Made by a program: the position numbers and the translations under genes
NCBI GenBank assembly: GCA_009785395.1
Contig: WQWK01000152.1
Span: 1-5,493, forward strand
Source: Conexibacteraceae bacterium
Lineage (GTDB): Bacteria > Actinomycetota > Thermoleophilia > Solirubrobacterales > Solirubrobacteraceae
Direction: 5' to 3'
DNA: 5,493 nt
The notes under the pieces: generated by a model
Told to the model about the DNA's origin: nothing
Databases searched by the model: none
The model's input: the letters and a program-made list of their open reading frames with translations, nothing else
Shown: positions 1 through 5,493 of the stretch, one piece after another
Layout: the number at the start of each line of letters is the position of its first letter
How positions within the stretch are numbered: the stretch's first letter is position 1

Positions 1-480
1 GAACCGCGTGTGCGCCGCCGGTGTGAAGTACGGGTGCGTGCCGAGCGTGCGCTCGGAGCTGAGGTCGAGCATCTTCGGGCCGAGCGCCGCGAGCGCCATG
101 CGCTCACGCGGCACCGGGTGCGCTGCCGCCGCGATCCCGTCGAGGAAGTCGCGTGTCTTTGCCAGCGGGGACCTGTACTGACTGGTCGACTCGGGATGCC
201 CGATGCCAACGCCGAGCAGGACGCGACCGGGGAAGTCAGCCTCCAGCGCGGCGAACTCGCCGGCCAGCTCCAGAGGGTCGTACTGCCAGATGTTCACGAT
301 GCCGGTCGCGATCACGAGCCGATCACTGGACTCGAGCATCGGCCGCACGCTCGCGAGCCGCGGCGATCCGCCCAGCCACAGCGCCCCGAACCCCAGCTGC
401 TCGGCAAGTCGCGACGCCTCGCCGTAGTCCGCCGCCTCGAGCGTGCTGCCGATCCATACGCCGGTTTCCGTGAGCTCCAC
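1..480 (-). CDS. LLM class F420-dependent oxidoreductase, N-terminal 160 residues (partial)
   Basis: Translation of the minus strand gives 160 open residues that run off the left window edge; the C-terminal part, roughly 120-140 residues in this family, is missing. The sequence has the start of a luciferase-like TIM barrel: an early beta strand (GVWIG, residues 7-11), helix plus FGALWLGG (31-38), a strand with IATGIVNIWQYDP (57-69), and GRVLLGVGIGHPE (85-97). AALGPKMLDLSSERTLGTHPYF (from 131) is typical of the actinobacterial F420-dependent subfamily. Such enzymes use reduced or oxidised coenzyme F420 for hydride transfer in the cytoplasm; the substrate cannot be read from sequence. The GTG at 478-480 is the first start codon after an in-frame TAG at 502-504, with a weak AAGG about 9-10 bases upstream. 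It is divergent from the tRNA gene. The family call is firm; cofactor choice (F420 rather than FMN) rests on resemblance. Confidence 0.88.
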   Translation of the reverse strand, partial: MELTETGVWIGSTLEAADYGEASRLAEQLGFGALWLGGSPRLASVRPMLESSDRLVIATGIVNIWQYDPLELAGEFAALEADFPGRVLLGVGIGHPESTSQYRSPLAKTRDFLDGIAAAAHPVPRERMALAALGPKMLDLSSERTLGTHPYFTPAAHTRF

Positions 481-533
481 GCCGCAAAGCCTTGCAGATC
501 GCTAATCTCGCCAGTGGCGTCCCCGCCATCAGA

Positions 534-606
534 GCGCCCGTAGCTCAGGGGATAGAGCGTTCGCCTCCGGAGCGAAAGGCCGCTGGTTCGAATCCAGCCG
601 GGCGCG
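534..606 (+). tRNA. tRNA-Arg (anticodon CCG)
   Basis: A complete 73-base cloverleaf can be drawn. The acceptor stem GCGCCCG (534-540) pairs with CGGGCGC (599-605), followed by discriminator G606. The D stem is GCTC/GAGC (543-546 with 555-558). The anticodon stem is TTCGC/GCGAA (560-564 with 572-576), with loop CTCCGGA and anticodon CCG at 567-569. The variable loop has five bases, and the T arm is GCTGG-TTCGAAT-CCAGC (582-598). All stems are fully paired. The anticodon reads CGG arginine codons, which are frequent in GC-rich genomes. CCA is not encoded (TGA follows), so it must be added enzymatically. I see no integrase or duplicated 3' end next to it, so there is no sign that it serves as an attachment site here. 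Confidence 0.97.
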
Positions 607-619
607 TGATACCGCCCCC

Positions 620-649
620 TTGTTACCGCAACTCCTGACGGGTTATCGT
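620..649 (+). promoter_or_regulatory. Possible promoter for the exported protein gene
   Basis: TTGTTA (620-625) and TATCGT (644-649) are separated by 18 bases, each matching four of six sigma-70-type consensus positions. Initiation would fall near 655-657, about 30 bases before the ATG at 686. The match is modest, and the gene could instead be reached by readthrough from the tRNA transcript. I see no convincing terminator between the tRNA and this gene. Confidence 0.25.
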
Positions 650-685
650 GTCTTAGGAGTGCCGAAACTCAAGGCCCAGGTATCC

Positions 686-1495
686 ATGAAAATCGCCGCA
701 CTCGCAGTCCTCGCCGTCGCCGCGCTTGCGGTGCCCACATCCGCCCTCGCGGCGCCGGTGCTCGGCGCCCCGATCCCGATCGCGACCACGGCGCAGGCTG
801 TGGGCGCCCCCTCCGCAACCCCGGATCCCACAGGGGCGCCGCTCCAGCCGCTGAACGTGGCCTCCGACAGGTCCACGCTGAACGCGTATGCGCAGTATCT
901 GAGCGCACTCGTCAAGGATGCTCCGCAGGCGGAGCTCAGCGACACGACGTACGTCGCGACGATCTCGAGCGGCTGCAAGGGCGCACTGGCGCAGCTGGCG
1001 GCGCCCAGCAACCAGCTTGTTGCCGCGATGCAGCACACGCTCACGGTGCTGGGCCAGGAGATGGGCAACGACCTGGCGATCACCTTCGACCAGGCGGCGC
1101 TCACTCCGTTCGCGAAGCTCTCGGCGACGCTTTCGCGCCTGCGGTGGACCCGCTTGAGCGGCGGCGGCGCGATTGTCAGGCGATTCCTGACCACGGAGAG
1201 CGCGGTGCTCAACGCTCCAACCAGCACGCTCTGCCAGAACGCGCTGCTGGCCGCGTCGAAGCCCAGGGTCGTCCCGCTCGCGACCAGGAACTTCAACCAG
1301 GCCTATGCGAAGGCATCGCGACAGGCCAACACGGCGATGAACAATTTGCTGACGCTGCTGCAGACCGATGAGACGGCAGGCGAGCACGCCGTCGTGACGC
1401 GGATCGCAGGCCTCGCGGCCCAGTACAACAAGCTCAGCAACTCCGAGCTGGTGACGAACGGCTCGACGCTCGCAAACGCGCTCAAGTTCACCTAG
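686..1495 (+). CDS. Exported helical protein of unknown function, signal peptide, two cysteines
   Basis: I do not recognise this 269-residue protein. Residues 1-22 are a clear Sec-type signal peptide: Lys2, then a hydrophobic Ala/Leu/Val run, then an ALA-A cleavage site near 22/23. There is no lipobox cysteine, so it is probably secreted or cell-wall associated. A Pro/Ala-rich linker (about 24-57) precedes a mainly helical region with Gln/Asn/Ala-rich amphipathic stretches (60-80, 97-128, 135-155, 163-190, 202-228, 232-267). Only two cysteines exist, Cys97 and Cys183, each at the start of a helix, and they could form one disulfide outside the cell. ATG 686 was chosen because the signal peptide starts there and CAGG lies five bases upstream. 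An in-frame GTG at 659 would add nine residues, but the AGGAG there overlaps the start codon. A helical-bundle, ligand-binding or envelope role is possible, but no catalytic motif is visible. Confidence 0.8.
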   Translation: MKIAALAVLAVAALAVPTSALAAPVLGAPIPIATTAQAVGAPSATPDPTGAPLQPLNVASDRSTLNAYAQYLSALVKDAPQAELSDTTYVATISSGCKGALAQLAAPSNQLVAAMQHTLTVLGQEMGNDLAITFDQAALTPFAKLSATLSRLRWTRLSGGGAIVRRFLTTESAVLNAPTSTLCQNALLAASKPRVVPLATRNFNQAYAKASRQANTAMNNLLTLLQTDETAGEHAVVTRIAGLAAQYNKLSNSELVTNGSTLANALKFT

Positions 1496-1523
1496 TGCCC
1501 TGACACTAGCCGCGCCACGCGCG

Positions 1524-1538
1524 CCTCTAAGCTAGAGG
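1524..1538. promoter_or_regulatory. Palindrome with -10-like element abutting the msrA start
   Basis: CCTCTA (1524-1529) and TAGAGG (1533-1538) form a perfect six-base inverted repeat around a three-base centre, ending one base before the msrA ATG at 1540. The palindrome contains TAAGCT (1528-1533), which fits the actinobacterial -10 pattern TANNNT and would place transcription start at or close to the ATG, giving a leaderless mRNA. The only -35-like hexamer seen is CTGACA at 1500-1505, with a 22-base spacer that is too long for a standard promoter. The purine run AGAGGG is directly adjacent to the ATG and cannot act as a normal Shine-Dalgarno. The site could equally be a repressor operator. 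Confidence 0.35.
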
Positions 1539-1539
1539 G

Positions 1540-2195
<656 letters not shown>

Positions 2196-2199
<4 letters not shown>

Positions 2200-2843
2200 G
2201 GGCGCAGACCGCGGCGCCGGGCGCCGGCACAACCGAGCGCGCCGACGCCATCGACGTGGTGCTGTTCGACCTCGGCGGCGTCATCGCCGACTTCGCCGGG
2301 CTGCCGGTGATGGCCGGCCTCGCCGGACTCTCGGAGGAGGCGGCAGCCGTGCGTTGGCTGATGAGCCCGTGGGTGCGCCGGTTCGAGTCGGGCAACTGCT
2401 CGGAGCAGGAGTTCGCCGCCGGCGTCGTCGCGGAGTGGGGTTTCCCGCTCACCCCCACTCAGTTCCTCGACAGCTTCGTGAGCTGGCTCGGCGACCCCTT
2501 CGACCGTGACGAGCAGCTGGCGCGCCACACCGCGGCGCAGGTCACGGTCGGCTGCCTGAGCAACACAAACGAGCTGCACTGGCGAACCGTGATCTCCAAG
2601 TGGCCGCTCACGGCGCTGTTCGATCACCGCTTCCTGTCGTTCGAGCTCGGCGCCGTGAAGCCCGACCGCGAGATATTCGAGCGGGCGGTGGCGGCCCTAC
2701 CGGTGCCGCCGCAGCGCGTCCTCTTCATCGACGACAACGCGCTCAACGTCGAGGGCGCGCTAGCCGCCGGACTGCAGGCCCAGCGGGCCCGAGGTGTCGC
2801 CGAGGCTCGGGCGGTGCTCGCCCGCCACGCGCTCCTGGGGTAG
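2196..2843 (+). CDS. HAD-superfamily hydrolase, subfamily IA (YihX-like)
   Basis: This is a 215-residue haloacid-dehalogenase-fold protein, probably a small-molecule phosphatase in the cytoplasm. Motif I is [10 protein letters not shown] with nucleophile Asp25, motif II is CLSNTNE with Ser122, motif III is [13 protein letters not shown] with Lys155, and motif IV is [13 protein letters not shown] with Asp179/Asp180. A helical cap lies between about 35 and 105. The position two after the nucleophile, usually an Asp acting as general acid/base, is Gly27. Some YihX-type members share this DLGN/DLGG form, so it does not by itself mean inactivity. GTG 2196 overlaps the msrA stop in a GTGA arrangement, suggesting translational coupling. 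Substrate is unknown: YihX of E. coli acts on glucose-1-phosphate, but HAD specificity does not transfer reliably. The N-terminal 18 residues before the first strand look disordered, so a later GTG start is possible. Confidence 0.9.
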
Positions 2844-2868
2844 TCGGCCGCTCCTGGGGTAGGAAGCC
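2831..2868 (+). repeat. 19-base imperfect tandem duplication over the HAD stop codon
   Basis: GCTCCTGGGGTAG occurs at 2831-2843 and again at 2850-2862. The full 19-base units (2831-2849 and 2850-2868) match at 16 of 19 positions. The first copy encodes the last residues and TAG stop of the HAD gene; the second is non-coding. This looks like a small slippage duplication. Confidence 0.7.
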
Positions 2869-2889
2869 GCCGGCCAGCAAGCCGGCGGC
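2866..2889. terminator. GC-rich hairpin between convergent genes, possible bidirectional terminator
   Basis: GCCGCCGGC (2866-2874) and GCCGGCGGC (2881-2889) form a perfect nine-base stem with the six-base loop CAGCAA. It lies 22 bases after the HAD stop and nine bases past the stop of the converging carrier-protein gene, the usual place for a shared terminator. No T-tract follows on either strand, so termination would be of the U-poor type often proposed in high-GC actinobacteria, or the hairpin may only protect the 3' ends. A third copy of GCCGCCGGC is at 2902-2910, inside the carrier gene's Gly-Gly codons. Confidence 0.6.
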
Positions 2890-2898
2890 ATACGCTCA

Positions 2899-3171
2899 TC
2901 AGCCGCCGGCTACGGCCGGCAGGATCGTGACCTCGCTGCCGTCGCTGACCGGGGTTTCGAGCCCGTCGAGGAAGCGGATGTCCTCGCCGCCCACGTACAC
3001 GTTGACGAAGCGTCGCAGCCCATCGTCGTCGGCGATCCTCGCCTTGAGCTCGCCGAAGCGCTCATACAGCGCGTCGAGCACCTCGGCCACCGTCGTCCCG
3101 TCGACCGTGGCGACGGCCTCGCCGTCCGTGGCAGCGCGCAGCTGGGTCGGGATCTTCACATTCACTGACAT
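2899..3171 (-). CDS. CysO-like MoaD/ThiS-family sulfur-carrier protein, C-terminal Gly-Gly
   Basis: This 90-residue beta-grasp protein ends in ILPAVAGG, with the free C-terminal diglycine (89-90) that is adenylated and converted to a thiocarboxylate in sulfur carriers. Its N-terminus (VNVKIPTQLR, 3-12) and C-terminal third (RFVNVYVGGEDIRF, 54-67; SDGSEVTILPAVAGG, 76-90) resemble mycobacterial CysO, as I remember it, more than ThiS or classical MoaD. CysO-thiocarboxylate donates sulfur to the PLP enzyme CysM to make cysteine. ATG 3169-3171 gives the normal family length; a longer in-frame extension upstream overlaps the preceding gene and has no family similarity. A purine-rich AGAGAGGAAA lies somewhat far (about 12 bases) upstream. 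It starts 25 bases after the ThrC-like gene on the same strand, so the two are almost surely co-transcribed under the SAM riboswitch. No activating E1-like enzyme or Mec-type peptidase is in the window. Confidence 0.92.
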   Translation of the reverse strand: MSVNVKIPTQLRAATDGEAVATVDGTTVAEVLDALYERFGELKARIADDDGLRRFVNVYVGGEDIRFLDGLETPVSDGSEVTILPAVAGG

Positions 3172-3196
3172 TCGTCTTCGGTTTCCTCTCTCGGGT

Positions 3197-4429
3197 TCAG
3201 ACAGAAACTGCCACGCGCTCACGCGCCGTCTCGAACGCGTCCGCGTTCGGTTCGATCTCCCAGGCCTCGAACGTGCCGCGGGCACATTCGAGCGTCTTCA
3301 GCCCCTCGCCGGTGATCACCGCGACCACCCGCTCCGTCCGGCTGATGTCACCGCGCTCGGCGAGCTTGCGCAGCACGGCGGTGGTCACACCCCCGGCCGT
3401 CTCGGTGAAGATTCCAGTGGTCCGCGCGAGCAGCTTGATCCCGTCACGGATCTCGTCGTCGGTGACGGAGTCGATCGAGCCGCCGCTGCGGCGCGCCAGG
3501 TCCAGCGCGTACGGGCCGTCGGCCGGATTGCCGATCGCGAGCGACTTCGCGATCGTGTCGGGCTTCACCGGCCGGCAGTAGTCGCGGCCCTCGCTGAAGG
3601 CAGTGGCGACAGGGGAGCAGCCCTCGGCCTGGGCCCCATTGAAGGTCGGAACGCGGCCCGCGATCAGCCCGACCTCGAGCCACTCCTCGAATCCGCGCGC
3701 GATCTTCGTGAACAGCGAGCCGGAGGCGATCGGCGCGACGATGCGGTCGGGCAGCTCGAAGCCGAGCTGCTCAGCGATCTCGAACGCGAGCGTCTTGGAG
3801 CCCTCGGCGTAGTACGGCCTCATGTTGATGTTCACGAACGCCCACTCGTGCTCGCCGGCGAGCTCGGTGCAGAGCCGGTTGACATCGTCGTAGTTGCCCT
3901 TCACGGCAACCAGGTTGGTTCCGTAGATCCCGGTCGCGAGCACCTTCTGCTCCTCCAGGTCCGACGGGATGAACACGTATGACGCGAGCCCGGCGGCGGC
4001 GGCGTGCGCGGCGACGGCGTTGGCGAGGTTCCCGGTCGACGCACACGCGATCGTCTGATAGCCGAGTTCCTGGGCGCGCGCGAGCGCGACCGAGACGACG
4101 CGATCCTTGAACGAGTGCGTCGGATTGGCGGCGTCGTTCTTGATCCACAGCTCGCCGATCCCGAGCTCGTCCGCGAGCTGGTCCGCGCGCACCAGCGGTG
4201 TCCAGCCGGCGCCGAGCGCCGACTGTGCGTGCTCGACCGGCAGGAAGTCGGCATACCTCCAGATCGAGTACGGCCCGGCCTGGATGCGCCGCTTCAGCTC
4301 GGCGGGATCAGCCCCGGCCCGCGAGGCGTACCGCACCTCGAGCGGTCCGAAGCACTGCTCGCACACGTAGCGTGCCTCGAGCGGGTATTCGGTCTTGCAT
4401 TCCTTACAGCGAAGCGCTTCGGGCGGCAT
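3197..4429 (-). CDS. thrC: Threonine synthase-type PLP enzyme with N-terminal zinc ribbon
   Basis: This 410-residue fold-type II PLP enzyme is of the threonine synthase family, which converts O-phosphohomoserine to threonine and phosphate. An N-terminal zinc ribbon has Cys8/Cys11 (CKEC) and Cys23/Cys26 (CEQC). The PLP lysine is Lys108 in NPTHSFKDR (102-110). The substrate/phosphate loop ASTGNLANA is at 130-138, PIASGSLF at 233-240, FTETAGGVTTA at 341-351 and the C-terminal TGEGLKT at 373-379. The start ATG 4427-4429 is preceded by GGAGG with nine bases of spacing; a longer open frame to 4576 runs through the riboswitch and is not coding. The CysO-like gene follows 25 bases later. The SAM-I riboswitch leader and sulfur-carrier partner are odd for a pure threonine enzyme. 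The family also includes paralogs of uncertain substrate, and the HSFKDRVVSVA form differs from the GSFKDRGM form of classical ThrC. The family is certain; the reaction is less so. Confidence 0.88.
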   Translation of the reverse strand: MPPEALRCKECKTEYPLEARYVCEQCFGPLEVRYASRAGADPAELKRRIQAGPYSIWRYADFLPVEHAQSALGAGWTPLVRADQLADELGIGELWIKNDAANPTHSFKDRVVSVALARAQELGYQTIACASTGNLANAVAAHAAAAGLASYVFIPSDLEEQKVLATGIYGTNLVAVKGNYDDVNRLCTELAGEHEWAFVNINMRPYYAEGSKTLAFEIAEQLGFELPDRIVAPIASGSLFTKIARGFEEWLEVGLIAGRVPTFNGAQAEGCSPVATAFSEGRDYCRPVKPDTIAKSLAIGNPADGPYALDLARRSGGSIDSVTDDEIRDGIKLLARTTGIFTETAGGVTTAVLRKLAERGDISRTERVVAVITGEGLKTLECARGTFEAWEIEPNADAFETARERVAVSV

Positions 4430-4432
4430 ATG

Positions 4433-4466
4433 AAAAAACCTCCGCCGGGTCTCAGTGGTCGGAGGT
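4433..4466 (-). terminator. Expression platform: terminator-like hairpin containing the thrC Shine-Dalgarno
   Basis: Read on the minus strand, ACCTCCG (4460-4466) pairs perfectly with CGGAGGT (4438-4444) around a 15-base loop. The 3' arm runs straight into a six-T tract (4433-4438, one T shared with the stem). This has the form of an intrinsic terminator. The same 3' arm includes GGAGG (4439-4443), the Shine-Dalgarno for the ATG at 4429, so the hairpin would also hide the ribosome site. It sits just downstream of the SAM-I aptamer, as expected for an OFF switch. I can see only a short candidate for the competing pairing, GGAG at 4491-4494 with CTCC at 4461-4464, so the switching partner is not established. 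Confidence 0.7.
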
Positions 4467-4479
4467 GAAAATACCGCCC

Positions 4480-4591
4480 TACCCACATCTCCCAGGCTTG
4501 TCGTTGGAGCCTGATGGACTTGGCACCGTTTCCTTGCGGCCGGTTGCCGGGGCTTCGTAGGGCCATTTCCCTCCACCCCTCTGGATGCGTA
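4480..4591 (-). promoter_or_regulatory. SAM-I (S-box) riboswitch aptamer upstream of thrC
   Basis: On the minus strand the leader contains the hallmarks of the SAM-I aptamer in order. P1 5' strand is TACGCATC (4584-4591). The AGAGGGGTGGAGGGA core (4568-4582) is followed by TGGCCC (4560-4565) and then GAAGCCCCGGCAACCGG (about 4540-4556). Next comes the P3 return with GGTGCCAAGTCC (4516-4527). P4 is CAGGC/GCCTG (4493-4497 with 4509-4513), and the P1 3' strand GATGTGGGTA (4480-4489) is preceded by GGGA. P1 pairs imperfectly, with a G-U pair and bulged G residues. S-box RNAs bind S-adenosylmethionine and usually shut off downstream methionine, cysteine or SAM genes. Here the target is a thrC-like gene plus a sulfur carrier. 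Confidence 0.93.
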
Positions 4592-4609
4592 CTGCTATGT
4601 CGGATTCGC

Positions 4610-4639
4610 AGTATATGAAATCGCGCGGCGGGGTGGCAA
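4610..4639 (-). promoter_or_regulatory. Promoter of the SAM riboswitch-thrC-carrier operon
   Basis: On the minus strand, TTGCCA (4634-4639) and TATACT (4610-4615) each match five of six sigma-70-type consensus positions and are separated by 18 bases. Initiation would be near 4602-4604, about 11-13 bases before the P1 stem of the aptamer, a typical spacing for a riboswitch transcript. The promoter lies in the divergent gap before the lipid kinase gene. Confidence 0.75.
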
Positions 4640-4668
4640 CGCAGCGCCGGTTTGAGACACTCTTGCGC

Positions 4669-5493
4669 GTGAGCGCAACCGGCTACGAACCGAACCTCGA
4701 CCTCGTCACGGAGCTCCGAAGCGGCGACGACGAGACGCGCAAGCGCCTGCTGATGATCGTCAACCCCTACGCGACGACGGTCTCGGGCCGGCTCAGGAAC
4801 CTCGTCGTCTCGGCGCTGCGCGGCACCTACGAGATCGATGCCGTCGACACCGAGCGCCGTGACCACGCCACCGAGATCTGCCGCGAGGCCGCGGCGGAGG
4901 GTTACGACGCGATCGTCGCGTTCGGCGGCGACGGAACGGTGAACGAGGCGGCCAACGGCCTGGCCGGCACGGGCACACCTCTGACCTGCCTGCCCGGCGG
5001 CCGTGCGAACGTGTACTGCCGCATGCTCGGAATCCCCGCCGACGTGATCGACGCGACCGAGCATCTGCTCGCGCTCGCCTCGAACTGGCGCCCCCGGCCC
5101 GTCGACCTCGGTCGCGTCGGTGAGCGCTACTTCCTGTTCTCCGCCGGGGTCGGACTCGACGCGAGCGTCGTCGAGCGCGTAGACGCCCACCCGCGCCTCA
5201 AGGCGCGGCTCGGTGAGTACTACTACGCCTGGATCGCCACATCCACCTTCAGCCGCCACTACCTGCTGAGACCGCCGCGGCTGGCGGCCGAGCTGCGCAC
5301 GGGCAGCAGCGCCACCGGGCAGGAGCGACTCGAGGGTGTGACGGTCCTGATCCAGAACGCCTCCCCGTACACATACTTCGGCGACCACGGCGTCGAGATG
5401 GCCGAGGACGTCACGCTCGACAGTGGCGACCTCGCCGGACTCGTCCTCAAGCGCACGAGCCCGCTCGACATCCCCTCGATCGCCTGGCGCGCA
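4669..5493 (+). CDS. Diacylglycerol/sphingosine kinase-like lipid kinase, N-terminal 275 residues (partial)
   Basis: The open frame continues past the right window edge, so the C-terminus is missing. The protein belongs to the DAGK catalytic-domain (YegS/LCB5-like) lipid kinases, which transfer phosphate from ATP to lipid alcohols at the membrane. Visible motifs: LLMIVNPYAT (27-36), the nucleotide-binding GGDGTVNEAANGL (86-98), and LPGGRANVYCRMLGIP (108-123), the counterpart of the LPLGTGND loop. Further motifs are VDLGRV (145-150), a family strand with FSAGVGLDASVV (157-168), and VLIQNASPYTYFG (226-238). GTG 4669 is preferred because upstream in-frame ATGs (4585, 4597, 4615) lie in the thrC promoter/riboswitch region and encode no family sequence. 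No Shine-Dalgarno precedes the GTG; GACACT (4655-4660) might be a -10 for a nearly leaderless message. Substrate is unknown; actinobacterial relatives include candidates in phospholipid and phosphatidylinositol mannoside metabolism. Confidence 0.88.
   Translation, partial: MSATGYEPNLDLVTELRSGDDETRKRLLMIVNPYATTVSGRLRNLVVSALRGTYEIDAVDTERRDHATEICREAAAEGYDAIVAFGGDGTVNEAANGLAGTGTPLTCLPGGRANVYCRMLGIPADVIDATEHLLALASNWRPRPVDLGRVGERYFLFSAGVGLDASVVERVDAHPRLKARLGEYYYAWIATSTFSRHYLLRPPRLAAELRTGSSATGQERLEGVTVLIQNASPYTYFGDHGVEMAEDVTLDSGDLAGLVLKRTSPLDIPSIAWRA

Noticed and set aside
481..533. Promoters for the oxidoreductase and the tRNA in their divergent gap
   Set aside because: TAATCT (503-508) fits a loose -10 for the tRNA, but no acceptable -35 pairs with it, and nothing convincing is seen for the minus strand; they must exist but cannot be placed.
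534..606. tRNA-Arg as an integration site of a mobile element
   Set aside because: No integrase, no repeated tRNA 3' end and no change in composition is seen downstream within the window.
643..1387. Two long minus-strand frames opposite the exported protein
   Set aside because: The plus strand has a proper signal peptide and a codon pattern with GC-rich third positions; the antisense translations show no domain.
2600..3982. Plus-strand open frame of 460 codons antisense to the carrier and thrC genes
   Set aside because: It overlaps three genes with strong family motifs, and its translation is low-complexity Arg/Ala/Gly-rich with no domain.
4430..4600. T-box or threonine attenuator leader for thrC
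   Set aside because: No T-box bulge sequence (TGGNACC type with specifier stem) or threonine-rich leader peptide is seen, while SAM-I core motifs appear in order.
4294..5388. Minus-strand open frame of 364 codons across the lipid kinase, riboswitch and thrC start
   Set aside because: It is antisense to a protein with clear kinase motifs and crosses a structured RNA. Its Arg/Gly/Ala-rich translation has no recognisable family and is typical of GC-rich shadow frames.

Overview
The window is high-GC bacterial DNA with long antisense shadow ORFs, GTG starts and an F420-type luciferase-like oxidoreductase. This suggests an actinomycete-like bacterium, perhaps a deep-branching class such as Thermoleophilia. 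That placement is inferred from gene style; no marker gene settles it. Five complete protein genes, two partial protein genes cut by the window edges, one tRNA and one riboswitch account for nearly all of the sequence.

Left part: the 5' half of a luciferase-like F420-dependent oxidoreductase lies on the minus strand (1-480). A tRNA-Arg(CCG) follows on the plus strand (534-606). Next is an unrecognised exported protein with a clear signal peptide and two cysteines (686-1495). A plus-strand pair follows: msrA (peptide methionine sulfoxide reductase, 1540-2199) and a HAD-family hydrolase (2196-2843), with overlapping stop and start codons. A small palindrome containing a possible -10 element sits directly against the msrA start codon.

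Right part: converging on the HAD gene, a minus-strand operon holds a threonine-synthase-type PLP enzyme (3197-4429) and, 25 bases downstream, a 90-residue ubiquitin-fold sulfur-carrier protein ending in Gly-Gly (2899-3171). The carrier closely resembles mycobacterial CysO. The operon has a strong consensus-like promoter (about 4610-4639) and a SAM-I (S-box) riboswitch (about 4480-4591). Between aptamer and start codon lies a hairpin that looks like an intrinsic terminator and whose 3' arm contains the Shine-Dalgarno sequence. Divergent from it is the 5' part of a diacylglycerol/sphingosine-kinase-like lipid kinase (4669 to the window end).

The most interesting unit is the SAM-I riboswitch, ThrC-like enzyme and CysO-like carrier together. 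SAM-mediated shut-off makes more sense for methionine or homocysteine synthesis than for threonine synthesis. A thiocarboxylate carrier is a known sulfur donor for cysteine (CysO/CysM) and for homocysteine (Wolinella HcyS/MetY). I therefore propose, as inference only, that the 'threonine synthase' may be a carrier-dependent homocysteine-forming enzyme acting on O-phosphohomoserine, or a bifunctional branch-point enzyme.
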